Shown piece after piece: positions 17,818 through 27,568 of a DNA stretch of 53,667 nt. A program made the translations under genes and the position numbers. This DNA comes from an uncultured Dokdonia sp. (GTDB lineage Bacteria > Bacteroidota > Bacteroidia > Flavobacteriales > Flavobacteriaceae). Location: NCBI GenBank assembly GCA_938002835.1, contig CALKZS010000165.1, forward strand, positions 1-53,667. Direction: 5' to 3'. The stretch's first letter is position 1. Each line of letters opens with the position of its first letter. The notes under the pieces were generated by a model. It ran no database searches, was not told the DNA's origin, and saw only the letters and a list, made by a program, of their open reading frames with translations.

Positions 17818-18879
17818 ATGACTTCGTACGCTAAGCATCTCATTTTATTACTATTATCTGTAATTATAGCCTCTTGTGGAGGCACTATTGATCTAGACAA
17901 AAACTATACAATTGATACAAATGCTGTTAAAAACTCCATTAAAAATGGCAGTGAGGTTACCATTTCGCTCAAAGCGAAACAAAATATCACTGTAGACTCT
18001 GTTGTATATACATTAAATAATAAACCATTAATAACAGAAAATAGCGCTGCTTCTGTTACTACTTCAATAACTGAAAAAAAATTAGGCCAGCATATGCTAG
18101 CTGCTACCATTTATACTGAAAGTGGAAGCACAACAGTAAAACAAAAACTCAACATACTCAGTACAACAGCTCCTAAAGTATATGGATATCGTATTGTAAA
18201 TCGCTATCCGCATCAAACAGATGCATATACACAAGGTCTAGAATTTGTGGGTGACACGCTATATGAAAGTAATGGAGAATATGGACACTCTACATTACGT
18301 AAACTAGATTATATAACTGGAGAAGTTCTTAAAGAAGAGAAGCTAGACGACTCCTATTTTGCAGAAGGTATGACTATAATGGGCGATAACATTTATCAAC
18401 TTACTTGGCAAAAAAATACTGGTTTTATTTATAATCGTGACACTTTTGAAACTACAGGAACATTTACCTATAATGAGAGCAAACAAGGTTGGGGCCTTAC
18501 AAATGATGGCAAAGTAATTTATAAATCTGATGGTACCAGTAAGATATGGACATTAGATCCTTCTAATCTTGCAGAACAATCATATATAGAACCTACAGAT
18601 AATAAAAAGGTAACAAGCAAACTCAACGAACTCGAATGGGTGAATGGAAAAATCTATGCAAACAATTATCAAGTAGACCTCATCTCTATAATTAATCCTT
18701 CTACTGGAGCGATAGAAGGAATTATCGATTTAAGGACTTTAAAGGATGAAGTACAAGATGATCTTAATACCACTAATGAAGTATTAAATGGTATTGCATA
18801 CAAAGCAAATGAAGACCGTCTTTTTGTGACTGGGAAACATTGGGACACACTCTTTGAGATCGAAATTTTTGAAAAATAG
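17818..18879 (+). CDS. Glutaminyl-peptide cyclotransferase-like lipoprotein
   Basis: I choose the ATG at 17818 (MTSYAKHLILLLLS...), which gives a signal peptide with lipobox IASC; the longer frame to 17728 would run into the SRP RNA gene. Residues from about 120 onward match the bacterial glutamine cyclotransferase family (five-bladed propeller): YRIVNRYPHQTDAYTQGLEF, LYESNGEYGHSTLRKLD, YFAEGMTIMGDNIYQLTWQ and LNELEWVNGKIYANNYQ. The family cyclises N-terminal glutamine to pyroglutamate in exported proteins. The first 100 residues form a separate beta domain. Confidence 0.9.
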   Translation: MTSYAKHLILLLLSVIIASCGGTIDLDKNYTIDTNAVKNSIKNGSEVTISLKAKQNITVDSVVYTLNNKPLITENSAASVTTSITEKKLGQHMLAATIYTESGSTTVKQKLNILSTTAPKVYGYRIVNRYPHQTDAYTQGLEFVGDTLYESNGEYGHSTLRKLDYITGEVLKEEKLDDSYFAEGMTIMGDNIYQLTWQKNTGFIYNRDTFETTGTFTYNESKQGWGLTNDGKVIYKSDGTSKIWTLDPSNLAEQSYIEPTDNKKVTSKLNELEWVNGKIYANNYQVDLISIINPSTGAIEGIIDLRTLKDEVQDDLNTTNEVLNGIAYKANEDRLFVTGKHWDTLFEIEIFEK

Positions 18880-19026
18880 TCACTTCCCTCATTGAATGTG
18901 TATGCTTACTCATTTTAGGTGTTGATATACTGTTAGATGTGATAATTTTATACTATAAAATTATATCGTATAAAAACACATCTAGGGATTACCATATCAG
19001 AAAATTGTCAAGAAAATTGGCAAGAA

Positions 19027-19680
19027 ATGACTCCTACTTCTCAAGGAAAACATTGTTCTACTTGTGAAAAGGATGTGATTGATTTTACATCATTAACAAA
19101 AAGAGAATTGCACTCGCACATCACTAGCGACAAGAGCATTTGTGGTAGGTTTAGACAAGATCAACTTAACACATCACTATATTTTGAACCTACTAAAGCT
19201 AGACAGTGGAAAAAATATGCAGCCTCTCTCCTATTCTCCGCAGCACTTTTTATAATTAATAAAAGTGATGCACAAACGTCTTCAAAAACACCTCATAATA
19301 GACTTCCTCATACAATTCAAACAACAAAAAAATATGATAGTTTAGGAATTGGTTCGCTTTCGCGAAAGCAAGATACTACCACCCAAGAGTTACATTGTGT
19401 TAAAGGAATAGTCTCAGGAAATTACAGTGTTTTATCACAAGTACATATCTATGTTTCAGGAACACAACGTTCTACAGTAACAAAATTAGATGGAGAGTAT
19501 GAAATATCTATAGCAAAAGGAGATACATTAACCTTTCTTCATTCAGGTTTTAAACCTAAAAAAGTTGTGTATAAAGATCAAAAATCAATCTCTGTTAATC
19601 TTGATCCGATAAAAATTATAGAAGATGGCTTTACAATGGGTAAAATTATAATTATAGAAGAAGACTCTAAAAAACAATAA
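19027..19680 (+). CDS. Carboxypeptidase-regulatory-like membrane protein with zinc-finger-like N-terminus
   Basis: The ATG at 19027 lies inside a conserved domain. The preceding in-frame codons from 18955 (IKLYRIKTHLGITISENCQENWQE) match the usual N-terminus of this flavobacterial family, which continues into MTPTSQGKHCSTCEKDVIDFT. No ATG, GTG or TTG exists upstream in frame before a stop at 18943; only ATA and ATT codons are available. The protein then has a membrane segment (AASLLFSAALFII) and a C-terminal carboxypeptidase-regulatory-like beta domain (about residues 122-190, VKGIVSGNYSVLSQVHIYVSG). A palindrome copy encodes SLSRK. The gene may be expressed from an unusual start or be damaged. 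Confidence 0.7.
   Translation: MTPTSQGKHCSTCEKDVIDFTSLTKRELHSHITSDKSICGRFRQDQLNTSLYFEPTKARQWKKYAASLLFSAALFIINKSDAQTSSKTPHNRLPHTIQTTKKYDSLGIGSLSRKQDTTTQELHCVKGIVSGNYSVLSQVHIYVSGTQRSTVTKLDGEYEISIAKGDTLTFLHSGFKPKKVVYKDQKSISVNLDPIKIIEDGFTMGKIIIIEEDSKKQ
19356..19369. repeat. CTTTCGCGAAAG palindrome, coding copy
   Basis: GCTTTCGCGAAAGC inside the carboxypeptidase-regulatory-like gene, read as SLSRK. Confidence 0.85.
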
Positions 19681-19723
19681 CAACCTACTTAAAAAGTTAT
19701 ATTTGTTATAAAATTATAACTGA

Positions 19724-21280
19724 ATGCGTTTTTATACTTTTCTTATTCTCCTTATAAGTATCATCACTGTGAGTTCTTGCCGTAATGATTTTGAAACCAG
19801 AACAAGTACAGATGGTGATCTTACATTCTCAAGAGATACTGTATATCTCGACACTGTTTTTACAAATATAGGATCAAGCACATTTACATTGAAAGTCTTT
19901 AATCGTAGTGATGATGCTATTTCTATTCCTTCTGTTACTCTAGGTGAGGGAGAAAACTCAAACTATAGACTTAATGTAGATGGTATTGCAGGTCGTGTTT
20001 TTGAAGATGTAGAAATTCTTGCAAACGATAGTATTTTTGTCTTTATAGAAACCACTTTAGATATAAACGCCATAGGTAATGGTGCAAATGAGTTTTTATA
20101 TACAGATGCCATAGAATTTAATAATGTAGACTCGCAACAAAAAGTAGAACTTGTCACATTAGTAAAAGATGCCATTTTCTTATTTCCAGAACGTGATGGT
20201 ACAACAGGTGTTATAGAAACACTAGAAGTAAATGGTGTCGAAACTTCGCTAGAAGGTCGCTATTTACTAGACGATGAACTCACATTTACAAATGAAAAAC
20301 CTTATGTAATCTATGGCTATATGGCTGTAGGTGATCCCAATGGAACTACTCAAAAAACTCTCACTATAGAAGCAGGTGCCCGAGTGCACTTTCACGCAGA
20401 TAGTGGTTTACTTATTGCAGATAATGCCACGTTAAATATAAATGGTGACTTGAGTACAGATCCAGAAGCGTTAGAAAACGAAGTCATTTTTGAAAGTGAC
20501 AGACTAGAACCTGTATTTTCTGACGTACCTGGACAATGGGGAACAATCTTACTTACTGATGGAAGTATAAATAATACTATAAATTATGCCACCATAAAAA
20601 ATGCTACAGTAGGTATTCTTAATGAGTCTAGTATAGCTACTGGCAACCCTAATTTAACTATAGCTAACACGCAAATATATAATGCTTCTGCAGCTGGATT
20701 GATTAATAGATTTTCTACCGTAGAGGCCTCAAATATGGTAATTAATAATTGTGGCCAATTCTCTATGCTCATACAACTAGGCGGTTCTTACAATTTTACA
20801 CATTGCACCTTTGCAAATTACTGGACACAGAGCTTTAGAAATACGCCTGCTGTTTTTATAGACAATACCTTAATTGCTGGAGAAACCTTATTTGTGGGAG
20901 ATCTTGAACAAGCAAACTTCACAAATTGTATTATCTATGGTAATGGAAGTGAAGAACTTGGTTTTAATGAAGATACAACTGCTCTTTTTAATTACAACTT
21001 TACAAATAGTCAAATACGATTTGATGACACATTTGACAACTTTATAGATGATCCTCTATATGACTTTACAAATACCTCTATATATACAGATATTATACGT
21101 GGTGGTGAGCCAGATTTCTTAGACACTTCTAACAATATGCTACAAGTAGGAGAAGATACTGCTGGTAATGGACTAGCGCTTCCTGCTGGTGCAATACAAT
21201 TTCCAATAGATATTATAGGAACAACAAGAGCTGTAAATGCAGATTTTGGGGCTTATGAGAGTATTGAATTTCCTGAGTAA
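19724..21280 (+). CDS. Right-handed beta-helix lipoprotein, 518 aa
   Basis: The signal peptide ends in lipobox VSSC. An N-terminal Ig-like part (RDTVYLDTVFTNIGSSTFTLKVFNRS) is followed by a parallel beta-helix region rich in short hydrophobic/Asn repeats (LTIANTQIYNASAAGLI, MVINNCGQFSMLI, ANFTNCIIYGNG). Such proteins are surface-exposed and often bind or cut polysaccharide, but no catalytic residues can be assigned. A promoter-like TATATTTG (19698-19705) lies close to the start, inside an AGTTATA...TATAACT inverted repeat. Confidence 0.82.
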   Translation: MRFYTFLILLISIITVSSCRNDFETRTSTDGDLTFSRDTVYLDTVFTNIGSSTFTLKVFNRSDDAISIPSVTLGEGENSNYRLNVDGIAGRVFEDVEILANDSIFVFIETTLDINAIGNGANEFLYTDAIEFNNVDSQQKVELVTLVKDAIFLFPERDGTTGVIETLEVNGVETSLEGRYLLDDELTFTNEKPYVIYGYMAVGDPNGTTQKTLTIEAGARVHFHADSGLLIADNATLNINGDLSTDPEALENEVIFESDRLEPVFSDVPGQWGTILLTDGSINNTINYATIKNATVGILNESSIATGNPNLTIANTQIYNASAAGLINRFSTVEASNMVINNCGQFSMLIQLGGSYNFTHCTFANYWTQSFRNTPAVFIDNTLIAGETLFVGDLEQANFTNCIIYGNGSEELGFNEDTTALFNYNFTNSQIRFDDTFDNFIDDPLYDFTNTSIYTDIIRGGEPDFLDTSNNMLQVGEDTAGNGLALPAGAIQFPIDIIGTTRAVNADFGAYESIEFPE

Positions 21281-21290
21281 GTAGTAAAAT

Positions 21291-22169
21291 ATGAAAAAGG
21301 GGTTAAAAATTTTATTAAAAGGGTGTTTGGGCATCTTTATTTTAATAATTATTCTTTTTTGCATAGTAGTATATCCAATACTATTTCCCAAAAAAGTAGC
21401 ACTATCTGACTACACAGATGACTATACCATTACTGCAAAAACAAGGCACCCAAAGTTTAAACCATTAGTTAATCAATTCAAGCAACAGCAACATCGTTTT
21501 GAATTTGATACTTGTGAATATAAGTATAACGACCAAAGTTTTTTCTTTGGAGATACTCCTGAAAAAATTCTTTCCATTTTTGGTGAACCTGATGAAAAGG
21601 ATGAAAGAACTCACTATCAATTTGGGAATTCTGATAGATACCTTAGTAAAGACGATGCCGAAGAAATAGAACAATTAAAAAAAGACTATGGTGACTCCTT
21701 ACATATATTAGAAAGTACGCTGTATTATTATTACAATAGTTTAAAAATAGGAATCAGTTTTGAAGAAATACATAACAACGGTTATGAATTTAAAAGCTTT
21801 AGGATTAGTATGTCTGGAGATAGTTACCGATATGAATATAAGTATGGTAAAACCGAAACGTTATATGATGTTATTCTATTTAGAAAAGTCCCATATCAAT
21901 TAGATATGACTTTAAATGAGTTTATGGAATTATCAAACTTATCCCATAAAAAACTTAGAAAAACCGGTGGCTTCCATAGAAGTTTTTTTATGTTTCAAGA
22001 AGAGTGCCCTCCTACAGAAGAAACACGTATATATACAGCTATAGATTCGTATGCATCTTATGAAACTGAAGGTGGTGGCCATATGACTTGGACAGGGGAT
22101 TTTGACCCTAATGAATCATCTACTATAGAAAGTCTATCTTTTTATTTAGAAACGTTGGAGAGTTTTTAG
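21291..22169 (+). CDS. Membrane-anchored protein of unknown function, 292 aa
   Basis: One N-terminal membrane helix (about residues 9-31) anchors a soluble domain rich in Tyr, Asp and Lys. The pattern FFFGDTPEKILSIFGEPDEKDERTHYQFG resembles small SmpA/OmlA-like segments ('G.s.e.v...fG.P') that occur in several lipoprotein families, but this is only a weak resemblance. It starts 10 nt after the beta-helix lipoprotein gene and could be co-transcribed. Confidence 0.7.
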   Translation: MKKGLKILLKGCLGIFILIIILFCIVVYPILFPKKVALSDYTDDYTITAKTRHPKFKPLVNQFKQQQHRFEFDTCEYKYNDQSFFFGDTPEKILSIFGEPDEKDERTHYQFGNSDRYLSKDDAEEIEQLKKDYGDSLHILESTLYYYYNSLKIGISFEEIHNNGYEFKSFRISMSGDSYRYEYKYGKTETLYDVILFRKVPYQLDMTLNEFMELSNLSHKKLRKTGGFHRSFFMFQEECPPTEETRIYTAIDSYASYETEGGGHMTWTGDFDPNESSTIESLSFYLETLESF

Positions 22170-22291
22170 AAGTTAGTGCTATTATTATTCTGTACAATTA
22201 AAATATACAGGTCAAAATTTATATTCAGTTAAATAAAAAATCACTTATTCTATCGCTTAAGTTTCTTATATTAAATATCATAAGCAATATA

Positions 22292-22978
22292 ATGAATCAA
22301 ACAGCTCAAAAAATTCTCAACAACAAATCAGATTATAGAAGAAATCTAAAGTTTTTAGATTCAAGGTATCAGGGGATATTTTCAAGAAAATTAATAAAAG
22401 AAAAAAATGAAATTAATATACTATCTCTTTTCTCTGAAATGGAATTTGGTTATCTCTTAAATCAATTATTTTCAGAGGTAATTTATGAACCTAAAATAAA
22501 TGGCAAAACCCCAGATTGGTTAGTGAAATCTGAAAGTCAAAATATCATCTTTGAAGTAAAAAAAATAAATCCAACAGAGAAAGAATTAAACAATAGAATT
22601 AATCTATTTAAAAAAGACAAATATCTTGGAAATCAACAAACTTCATATTGTACTTCAATAGACAATTTTATTCCTCAAATATCGAAAATCACGAATAAAG
22701 AAAAAACATATAGAGAGTTAATTACATTCGACAACTACAAATTAATTATTTGCGTCGATGTGATTAATTTGCAAAAAGACTATATAACTGATAACGATTT
22801 AAAGGAATATTTAAACTTTGAAAATAAACATTCAATTTTAAATGACCATCTTGATTTTTGTAAAAACGTTGCTGGAATTATTGGCAAACCTATTTTTGGC
22901 AATTTAGTATTCATTGAAAATAAGAAAGCTAAATTTAATCTTAATAATGATAATTTGAATATAATACGTAAAATTTAA
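22292..22978 (+). CDS. PD-(D/E)XK nuclease-like orphan protein
   Basis: The 228-residue protein is rich in Lys, Asn and Ile. It contains a pattern typical of the PD-(D/E)XK fold: an acidic residue in EMEFGYLL (about 49-51), then PD75 in KTPDWLV and EVK (88-90) in NIIFEVKKI. Many restriction endonucleases and repair nucleases use these three positions for metal binding. No methyltransferase or other restriction partner lies beside it, and it stands alone between a membrane protein gene and a convergent outer-membrane protein gene. The nuclease assignment is inference from the motif. Confidence 0.65.
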   Translation: MNQTAQKILNNKSDYRRNLKFLDSRYQGIFSRKLIKEKNEINILSLFSEMEFGYLLNQLFSEVIYEPKINGKTPDWLVKSESQNIIFEVKKINPTEKELNNRINLFKKDKYLGNQQTSYCTSIDNFIPQISKITNKEKTYRELITFDNYKLIICVDVINLQKDYITDNDLKEYLNFENKHSILNDHLDFCKNVAGIIGKPIFGNLVFIENKKAKFNLNNDNLNIIRKI

Positions 22979-23017
22979 ACTTACTGTTTATGGCAAAAAA
23001 CTAAGTGAATACACCTC

Positions 23018-25501
23018 CTAAAAACTCACCCCAATTAAAAAAGCATTATCGCTTCCTCCTATCGCTCCTTGGCTATGCACATAATCAAGGCGTAAAAAAC
23101 GATATTTACCAAAGCCTACATTATCTAACCCTATAGAAAACTCTCTGTATAAACTCGCATCTTGCGTGCTCAAAATATGAGCCCCAGCAATAAGATTAAA
23201 ATTGAGCTTATTAATTAATGGTATTTTTCCTAATATCCAACCTCTAAAATTATGCTCTGCGTGACCTTCAAAATAGGCCTCATTAGTACTGCGTTCATAA
23301 TATGGTAAATTATAAAACCTATTACTATTTTCGGGGTCAAAAATTATGGTTTGATTTACGTTAAAATGCTGCCTGTCTACAAAACTTATATCTTTTGCAG
23401 TTCCTAAAAAAGTTCCTACGCGAGCGTCGTACTTTAAACGTCCTTTATTGCCCACATTAAACTCTTGCTGCACAATTAATCGCAATTGGTCAAAATCATA
23501 ATCGGCTACAGAAGCTCCAAATCCTTTTTCGTATACCAGCGTTAGACTTGGGTATTTATCTACATTTACATTAAACTTCCCATCTGGATAACTATAATAT
23601 TTCTGACCAAAATTAATACGGCCACTCACTATTAATTTTCCAATACTATGTGACTCAAAAGCAGTACTTCCTTCATCAAAAGGAGCTAGCGGGTTATTAC
23701 TAGTAAACTCTTTATCATCTTTCGGAAAAAACGTTTGATCTGTAGTATTAAATACAGGATTACGCTCTTCATAAGCTACTACAGCATCAAGCCTAAACCC
23801 ATTTATTACCTCTTGACCATAATATGCCTCTGCAAATACTTTTTCATAATACTTAGCAAAGTTTTCTTCCAGTCCTAAAGTATAAATGCTGTTTACAAGT
23901 GGTTTTATGGGGGCTGTATTATTAAACTGTAAGATGTCTACACCTCCAGAAACTTGCAATGATGCTCTATTGGTTCGGTTAAAACGTTTTGAAAACCCTC
24001 CTGTATATCTTAGTCTATCTTCTGAGAAACCGTAGTCCGCTTTCGCGAAAGCGGAAAAACTACTCGTAAAATTTTCGTCACTCCACGTGGTATATCTAGC
24101 TGTTATTGAACCGTTCCAACCCTGTACAGTATTAAAACTTATATCTTGCAATGGCCCTGAAACCGAAAAACTCTTTTTGTTATACGTATCACGATAACTA
24201 TATCCAAAAAATGGGTCTAAGATTTTAAACTTATTACCTCGTGCATCTATAGAATCTAGGTGTTTTTTAGACTTACGAATCACTTGAAGGCTATCCTTTT
24301 TAGTATAATCTTCTACCTCAACTTGAGTGAGTGGTACTGGTCTTACTTTTTGCCAAAAAGTGCTATCTTTCTTATTTGCATCTTCTTGAAAAGAGAGAAT
24401 CTCATTTGAAAATGATTTTTTTGTAAAATCTGGATTAAAATCATATTCTGAATATCCTGCTACAAAACTCCCATCTCCTTTTACTCCAAAAAAGCTAAAA
24501 CTAAAATCGATTACCTGAGAGCGTTTTACCCACTTATCTATACTTTTTTCATATTTAAAGTTTTGTTTAAAGTTGAGACTTTCTATAATGGGCACTTGAA
24601 TAGCAGTACCATTTGTATTGAGATCTACACCATACAATTGCCAGTCGTCTTCTACAATATATATTATTCCAGAAAAAATGCGATCGTTCTCACGCCTTGG
24701 AATCACCTTTACTTTATTAATGAGTTTACCTTCTTCATAAAAAGTACCTTCTAGTTTGTACTTATAATATACATAGGCATTTGAAGCAATGGGAGATATG
24801 ATTTGAGCATTAAGATCTAAAGTGTTTTCATAGAAAGAAAAATTTGCATCTACTGCCGTGTTAAAACTAAACCCATTATCATTTCCAGAAATTTTACTGG
24901 CTACAATCTCTTCACTAAAATTATCTGGACGTTGGTATGCTATATTAGAAATGGTCTCACTTAGGTATACAATCCCTGTTCGGGTTGAATCTAGTCCTCC
25001 TCCTAGATCTCCTATTTCTTGTCCTAATATTTTTTCTGGTGCATCTTCTACTTTCCAAACTCCTTTAGAATAAAACTTTGCTTTATACTCACTAAGACGT
25101 TCTAGATTTTTCTTTCTAGCTGCGATAGTTGCCTTTATAATTCTATCTGCTGGATTTACGCCTGCCTGCACAATAACTTCATCTAACGATGTTGTAGAGG
25201 CTACTAATTGTGCATCTAATAATACTTTAAGATCATCGATTACTATTTTTTGAGTCTTAGTAGTATATCCTAAATATTTAAACACAATGGTTACTTCTGT
25301 ATCCAAGTCTGCTTTTTCTAAAGGCAAATTATAAACACCATCTCCATTTGTTGTTGTCCCTCTATTTGAACCTTCTATATAGATATTTACAAACGGCAAT
25401 GCAACATCTGACTCATCTGTAACAAGACCATATAATTGAGCCTTGGTCGAAAAAGTGATAAAAAAAAGACCTATAAAAAGGCAACATTTTGATAAAGACA
25501 T
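23018..25501 (-). CDS. DUF5686 outer-membrane protein with carboxypeptidase-regulatory domain
   Basis: The 827-residue protein has a signal peptide (STKAQLYG), a CarboxypepD_reg-like domain (about 22-105: GLVTDESDVALPFVNIYIEGSNRGTTTNGDGVYNLPL), and then the DUF5686 region (IIKATIAARKKNLERLSEYKAKFYSKG) with a predicted C-terminal beta-barrel ending in an aromatic residue (AFLIGVSF). Such proteins are TonB-receptor-like but lack a plug domain; their function is unknown. A 20-nt palindrome of the CTTTCGCGAAAG family encodes SAFAKAD inside the barrel. Confidence 0.9.
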   Translation of the reverse strand: MSLSKCCLFIGLFFITFSTKAQLYGLVTDESDVALPFVNIYIEGSNRGTTTNGDGVYNLPLEKADLDTEVTIVFKYLGYTTKTQKIVIDDLKVLLDAQLVASTTSLDEVIVQAGVNPADRIIKATIAARKKNLERLSEYKAKFYSKGVWKVEDAPEKILGQEIGDLGGGLDSTRTGIVYLSETISNIAYQRPDNFSEEIVASKISGNDNGFSFNTAVDANFSFYENTLDLNAQIISPIASNAYVYYKYKLEGTFYEEGKLINKVKVIPRRENDRIFSGIIYIVEDDWQLYGVDLNTNGTAIQVPIIESLNFKQNFKYEKSIDKWVKRSQVIDFSFSFFGVKGDGSFVAGYSEYDFNPDFTKKSFSNEILSFQEDANKKDSTFWQKVRPVPLTQVEVEDYTKKDSLQVIRKSKKHLDSIDARGNKFKILDPFFGYSYRDTYNKKSFSVSGPLQDISFNTVQGWNGSITARYTTWSDENFTSSFSAFAKADYGFSEDRLRYTGGFSKRFNRTNRASLQVSGGVDILQFNNTAPIKPLVNSIYTLGLEENFAKYYEKVFAEAYYGQEVINGFRLDAVVAYEERNPVFNTTDQTFFPKDDKEFTSNNPLAPFDEGSTAFESHSIGKLIVSGRINFGQKYYSYPDGKFNVNVDKYPSLTLVYEKGFGASVADYDFDQLRLIVQQEFNVGNKGRLKYDARVGTFLGTAKDISFVDRQHFNVNQTIIFDPENSNRFYNLPYYERSTNEAYFEGHAEHNFRGWILGKIPLINKLNFNLIAGAHILSTQDASLYREFSIGLDNVGFGKYRFLRLDYVHSQGAIGGSDNAFLIGVSF
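24036..24055. repeat. CTTTCGCGAAAG palindrome, 20-nt coding copy
   Basis: Perfect 20-nt palindrome TCCGCTTTCGCGAAAGCGGA inside the DUF5686 gene, read as SAFAKAD. Confidence 0.9.
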
Positions 25502-25526
25502 ACTTATGTTTTATAATACAGCTACT

Positions 25527-26333
25527 TTATTTTAACTGGATATGAAAATGATCGTCGTGACGTACAGCTCCACATCCGTGAAATCTAATTTTAGAATTTT
25601 GTAATCCCATTCTTTTCTTTAAATGCGGTTCTATAAACACCTTTCCTACACGTTTATCTTTTGTAATTAAATTAGATAAATAACGATTGGCTTTTACAGA
25701 AAAACTATGGTCATCATTATAAGAAATTATAGAGGCATACTTTGTAAAATCATATTGCCAGTATCCTTTATTTTTACAATAATCACTTTGATTATGCTCA
25801 TTTGCTTTTGCCTCTTCAAAAACTCCATAACCAGAAAAAGATTTTTTTGCGTTAGTCAATGTTCCATCTGGAGATTCATACAGTAATGTAATATCTACTT
25901 TTTTTCCATCATTGTGGCTTAAGTGAGGGAGTAATGAAAAGCCATTTATAAATGGAAAATTTGCATCAAGATATTTTATTTGGATTCCTGGATATTGATT
26001 TGCTAACTTACTAGAAACATCTCTTAAAACATCATTAAGTGCTGGTCTTACATAATTGCGATTTGCGAGTATATAAAAATAATTATGAGAAGAGAGATCT
26101 TGTGTATTTGTGATTTTTTCTCTCCCAAACAATGGTGCTATAAACGGTACTACTCCTATTGTAACCGTAAGATAGACTGCCATAAAAATTAAAGGTTTAA
26201 AAAACCATTTTGACAATGTAACTCGCTTAAAGACAAGCAAGCAGATTATATATACCAAACCGCCTATTTGCGTGACTACTGTAAGTATAATTACAAGTAG
26301 TATATGGAGTATGAAAGCTCCTAAGACTCTCAA
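25527..26333 (-). CDS. LAS-type (MepA-like) metallopeptidase with membrane anchor
   Basis: Two to three hydrophobic helices occupy residues 5-65, after which a periplasmic domain carries the LAS metallopeptidase motifs: SHNDGKKVD (H140, D147; pattern SHxxGxxxD) and RHDDHFHIQL (H262, H264). This pattern matches MepA/VanY-like peptidoglycan endopeptidases, which cut peptide cross-links. The first 4 nt overlap the end of smpB, so the two genes are translationally linked. Substrate specificity is inferred, not shown. Confidence 0.82.
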   Translation of the reverse strand: MRVLGAFILHILLVIILTVVTQIGGLVYIICLLVFKRVTLSKWFFKPLIFMAVYLTVTIGVVPFIAPLFGREKITNTQDLSSHNYFYILANRNYVRPALNDVLRDVSSKLANQYPGIQIKYLDANFPFINGFSLLPHLSHNDGKKVDITLLYESPDGTLTNAKKSFSGYGVFEEAKANEHNQSDYCKNKGYWQYDFTKYASIISYNDDHSFSVKANRYLSNLITKDKRVGKVFIEPHLKKRMGLQNSKIRFHGCGAVRHDDHFHIQLK

Positions 26334-26791
26334 TTGTTAAATGCCTTTTTTATACGGGCTAAGTTTTTCTTATTATCTCTATCTTTTATGACCTCTCGTT
26401 TGTCATATGTTTTCTTTCCTTTTGCGAGTGCAATTTCAAGTTTTGCAAATCCTTTTTCGTTAGTAAATAATCGCAGTGGTACAACGGTAAGTCCTGCTTT
26501 ATTTACCTCACGTTCCCATTTTTTGAGTTCGCGTTTATTAAGTAAGAGTTTGCGTGATTGTTTAGGTTGGTGATTAAAGAATGTTGCGTGAGAATATTCT
26601 TGTACTGTCATATTAATCACAAACATCTCACCTTGCTCATTAAACTCACAAAAACTCTCTGCAATAGATGCTTTTCCTTCTCGTATCGCTTTAATCTCTG
26701 TGCCAGCAAGTACAATTCCTGCTACCAACCTATCTAAGATCTCATACTCAAAACGAGCCTTTCTATTTTTTATGTTTACTCTATTTGACAT
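26330..26791 (-). CDS. smpB: SsrA-binding protein SmpB
   Basis: The start at 26791 gives MSNRVNIKNRKARFEYEIL, which fits the family; a longer start at 26830 adds 13 hydrophobic residues without support. Hallmarks are VAGIVLAGTEIKAIREGKASIAESF, LLLNKRELKKWE and AKGKKTYDKREVIKDRD. SmpB binds tmRNA in ribosome rescue. The 153-residue length is normal. The tmRNA gene is not in this window. Confidence 0.96.
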   Translation of the reverse strand: MSNRVNIKNRKARFEYEILDRLVAGIVLAGTEIKAIREGKASIAESFCEFNEQGEMFVINMTVQEYSHATFFNHQPKQSRKLLLNKRELKKWEREVNKAGLTVVPLRLFTNEKGFAKLEIALAKGKKTYDKREVIKDRDNKKNLARIKKAFNN

Positions 26792-27020
26792 TATCACAAA
26801 TGTAAGTAAAAACGGTATTTTCAAATGCACTTATACATTGTTTTAAACAATACTTATTTTTGCTAATTAAAATACAAACTGTAAGTTCATTTAATGAATA
26901 ACCGACTACCCTATAATTACACTATAAATAGTACTCAATATTAAAAATTATTTTGACGTATTTTATAATCAATTAGGCCATTGTCATACAAGATTATATT
27001 TTTATAAATTACATACAGCT

Positions 27021-27560
27021 ATGCAGTATCTCTCAAAAAAAAAAACTTATATTATACTATTAATCTTCTCTTCTTTCTTGTTTAATAGCTGTGCTATTTT
27101 TCAAAAAAACAAGAACGTATTACCAGATAATCAATATATAAACTGTCACTTACAAAATGTCCAGCTTGCCCTTAGCGGTGATAAAAAAATAGATAGAGAA
27201 AAGAAAAAGAAACAACTTAAATATACCGAAAACAGGAGAACAATTCTATTCTTTTTTGATGAACTATCTAAAGAAAGTGAAGATGACAATGATTTATTAC
27301 AACATTTTGAACCAGACGCAACGATAGAATATGATAGTATTAATATCAAAAAATCTTCTCAGTTTTTAGAATACTTAGATTATGTAGCAATGCATACTAA
27401 TGAAGAACCTTTAGTTTTTGATAAAAATCAATGTGGTGGTAAAAGAAATCACAGAATCTATTTAGAAGCTCCCAACCAGAAGAAAAAAATTATATGGTCA
27501 TTTGCTTTTAGTAAAAAGCATAAAATAAATTATTTTAAAGAAACACTAGAATATTACTAA
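27021..27560 (+). CDS. Lipoprotein of unknown function, 179 aa
   Basis: A signal peptide with lipobox NSC precedes a charged mature protein with a Lys-rich stretch (DKKIDREKKKKQLK) and an acidic segment (DELSKESEDDNDLLQHFEPD). No family recognised. It is 8 nt upstream of a second lipoprotein gene and probably co-transcribed. Confidence 0.7.
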   Translation: MQYLSKKKTYIILLIFSSFLFNSCAIFQKNKNVLPDNQYINCHLQNVQLALSGDKKIDREKKKKQLKYTENRRTILFFFDELSKESEDDNDLLQHFEPDATIEYDSINIKKSSQFLEYLDYVAMHTNEEPLVFDKNQCGGKRNHRIYLEAPNQKKKIIWSFAFSKKHKINYFKETLEYY

Positions 27561-27568
27561 ACCAAAAA

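Noticed and set aside
17963-17979. Inverted repeat TTTCGCT-CAA-AGCGAAA as another palindrome copy
   Set aside because: The arms are in the opposite order from CTTTCGCGAAAG and the centre differs; it is a chance relative inside a coding region.
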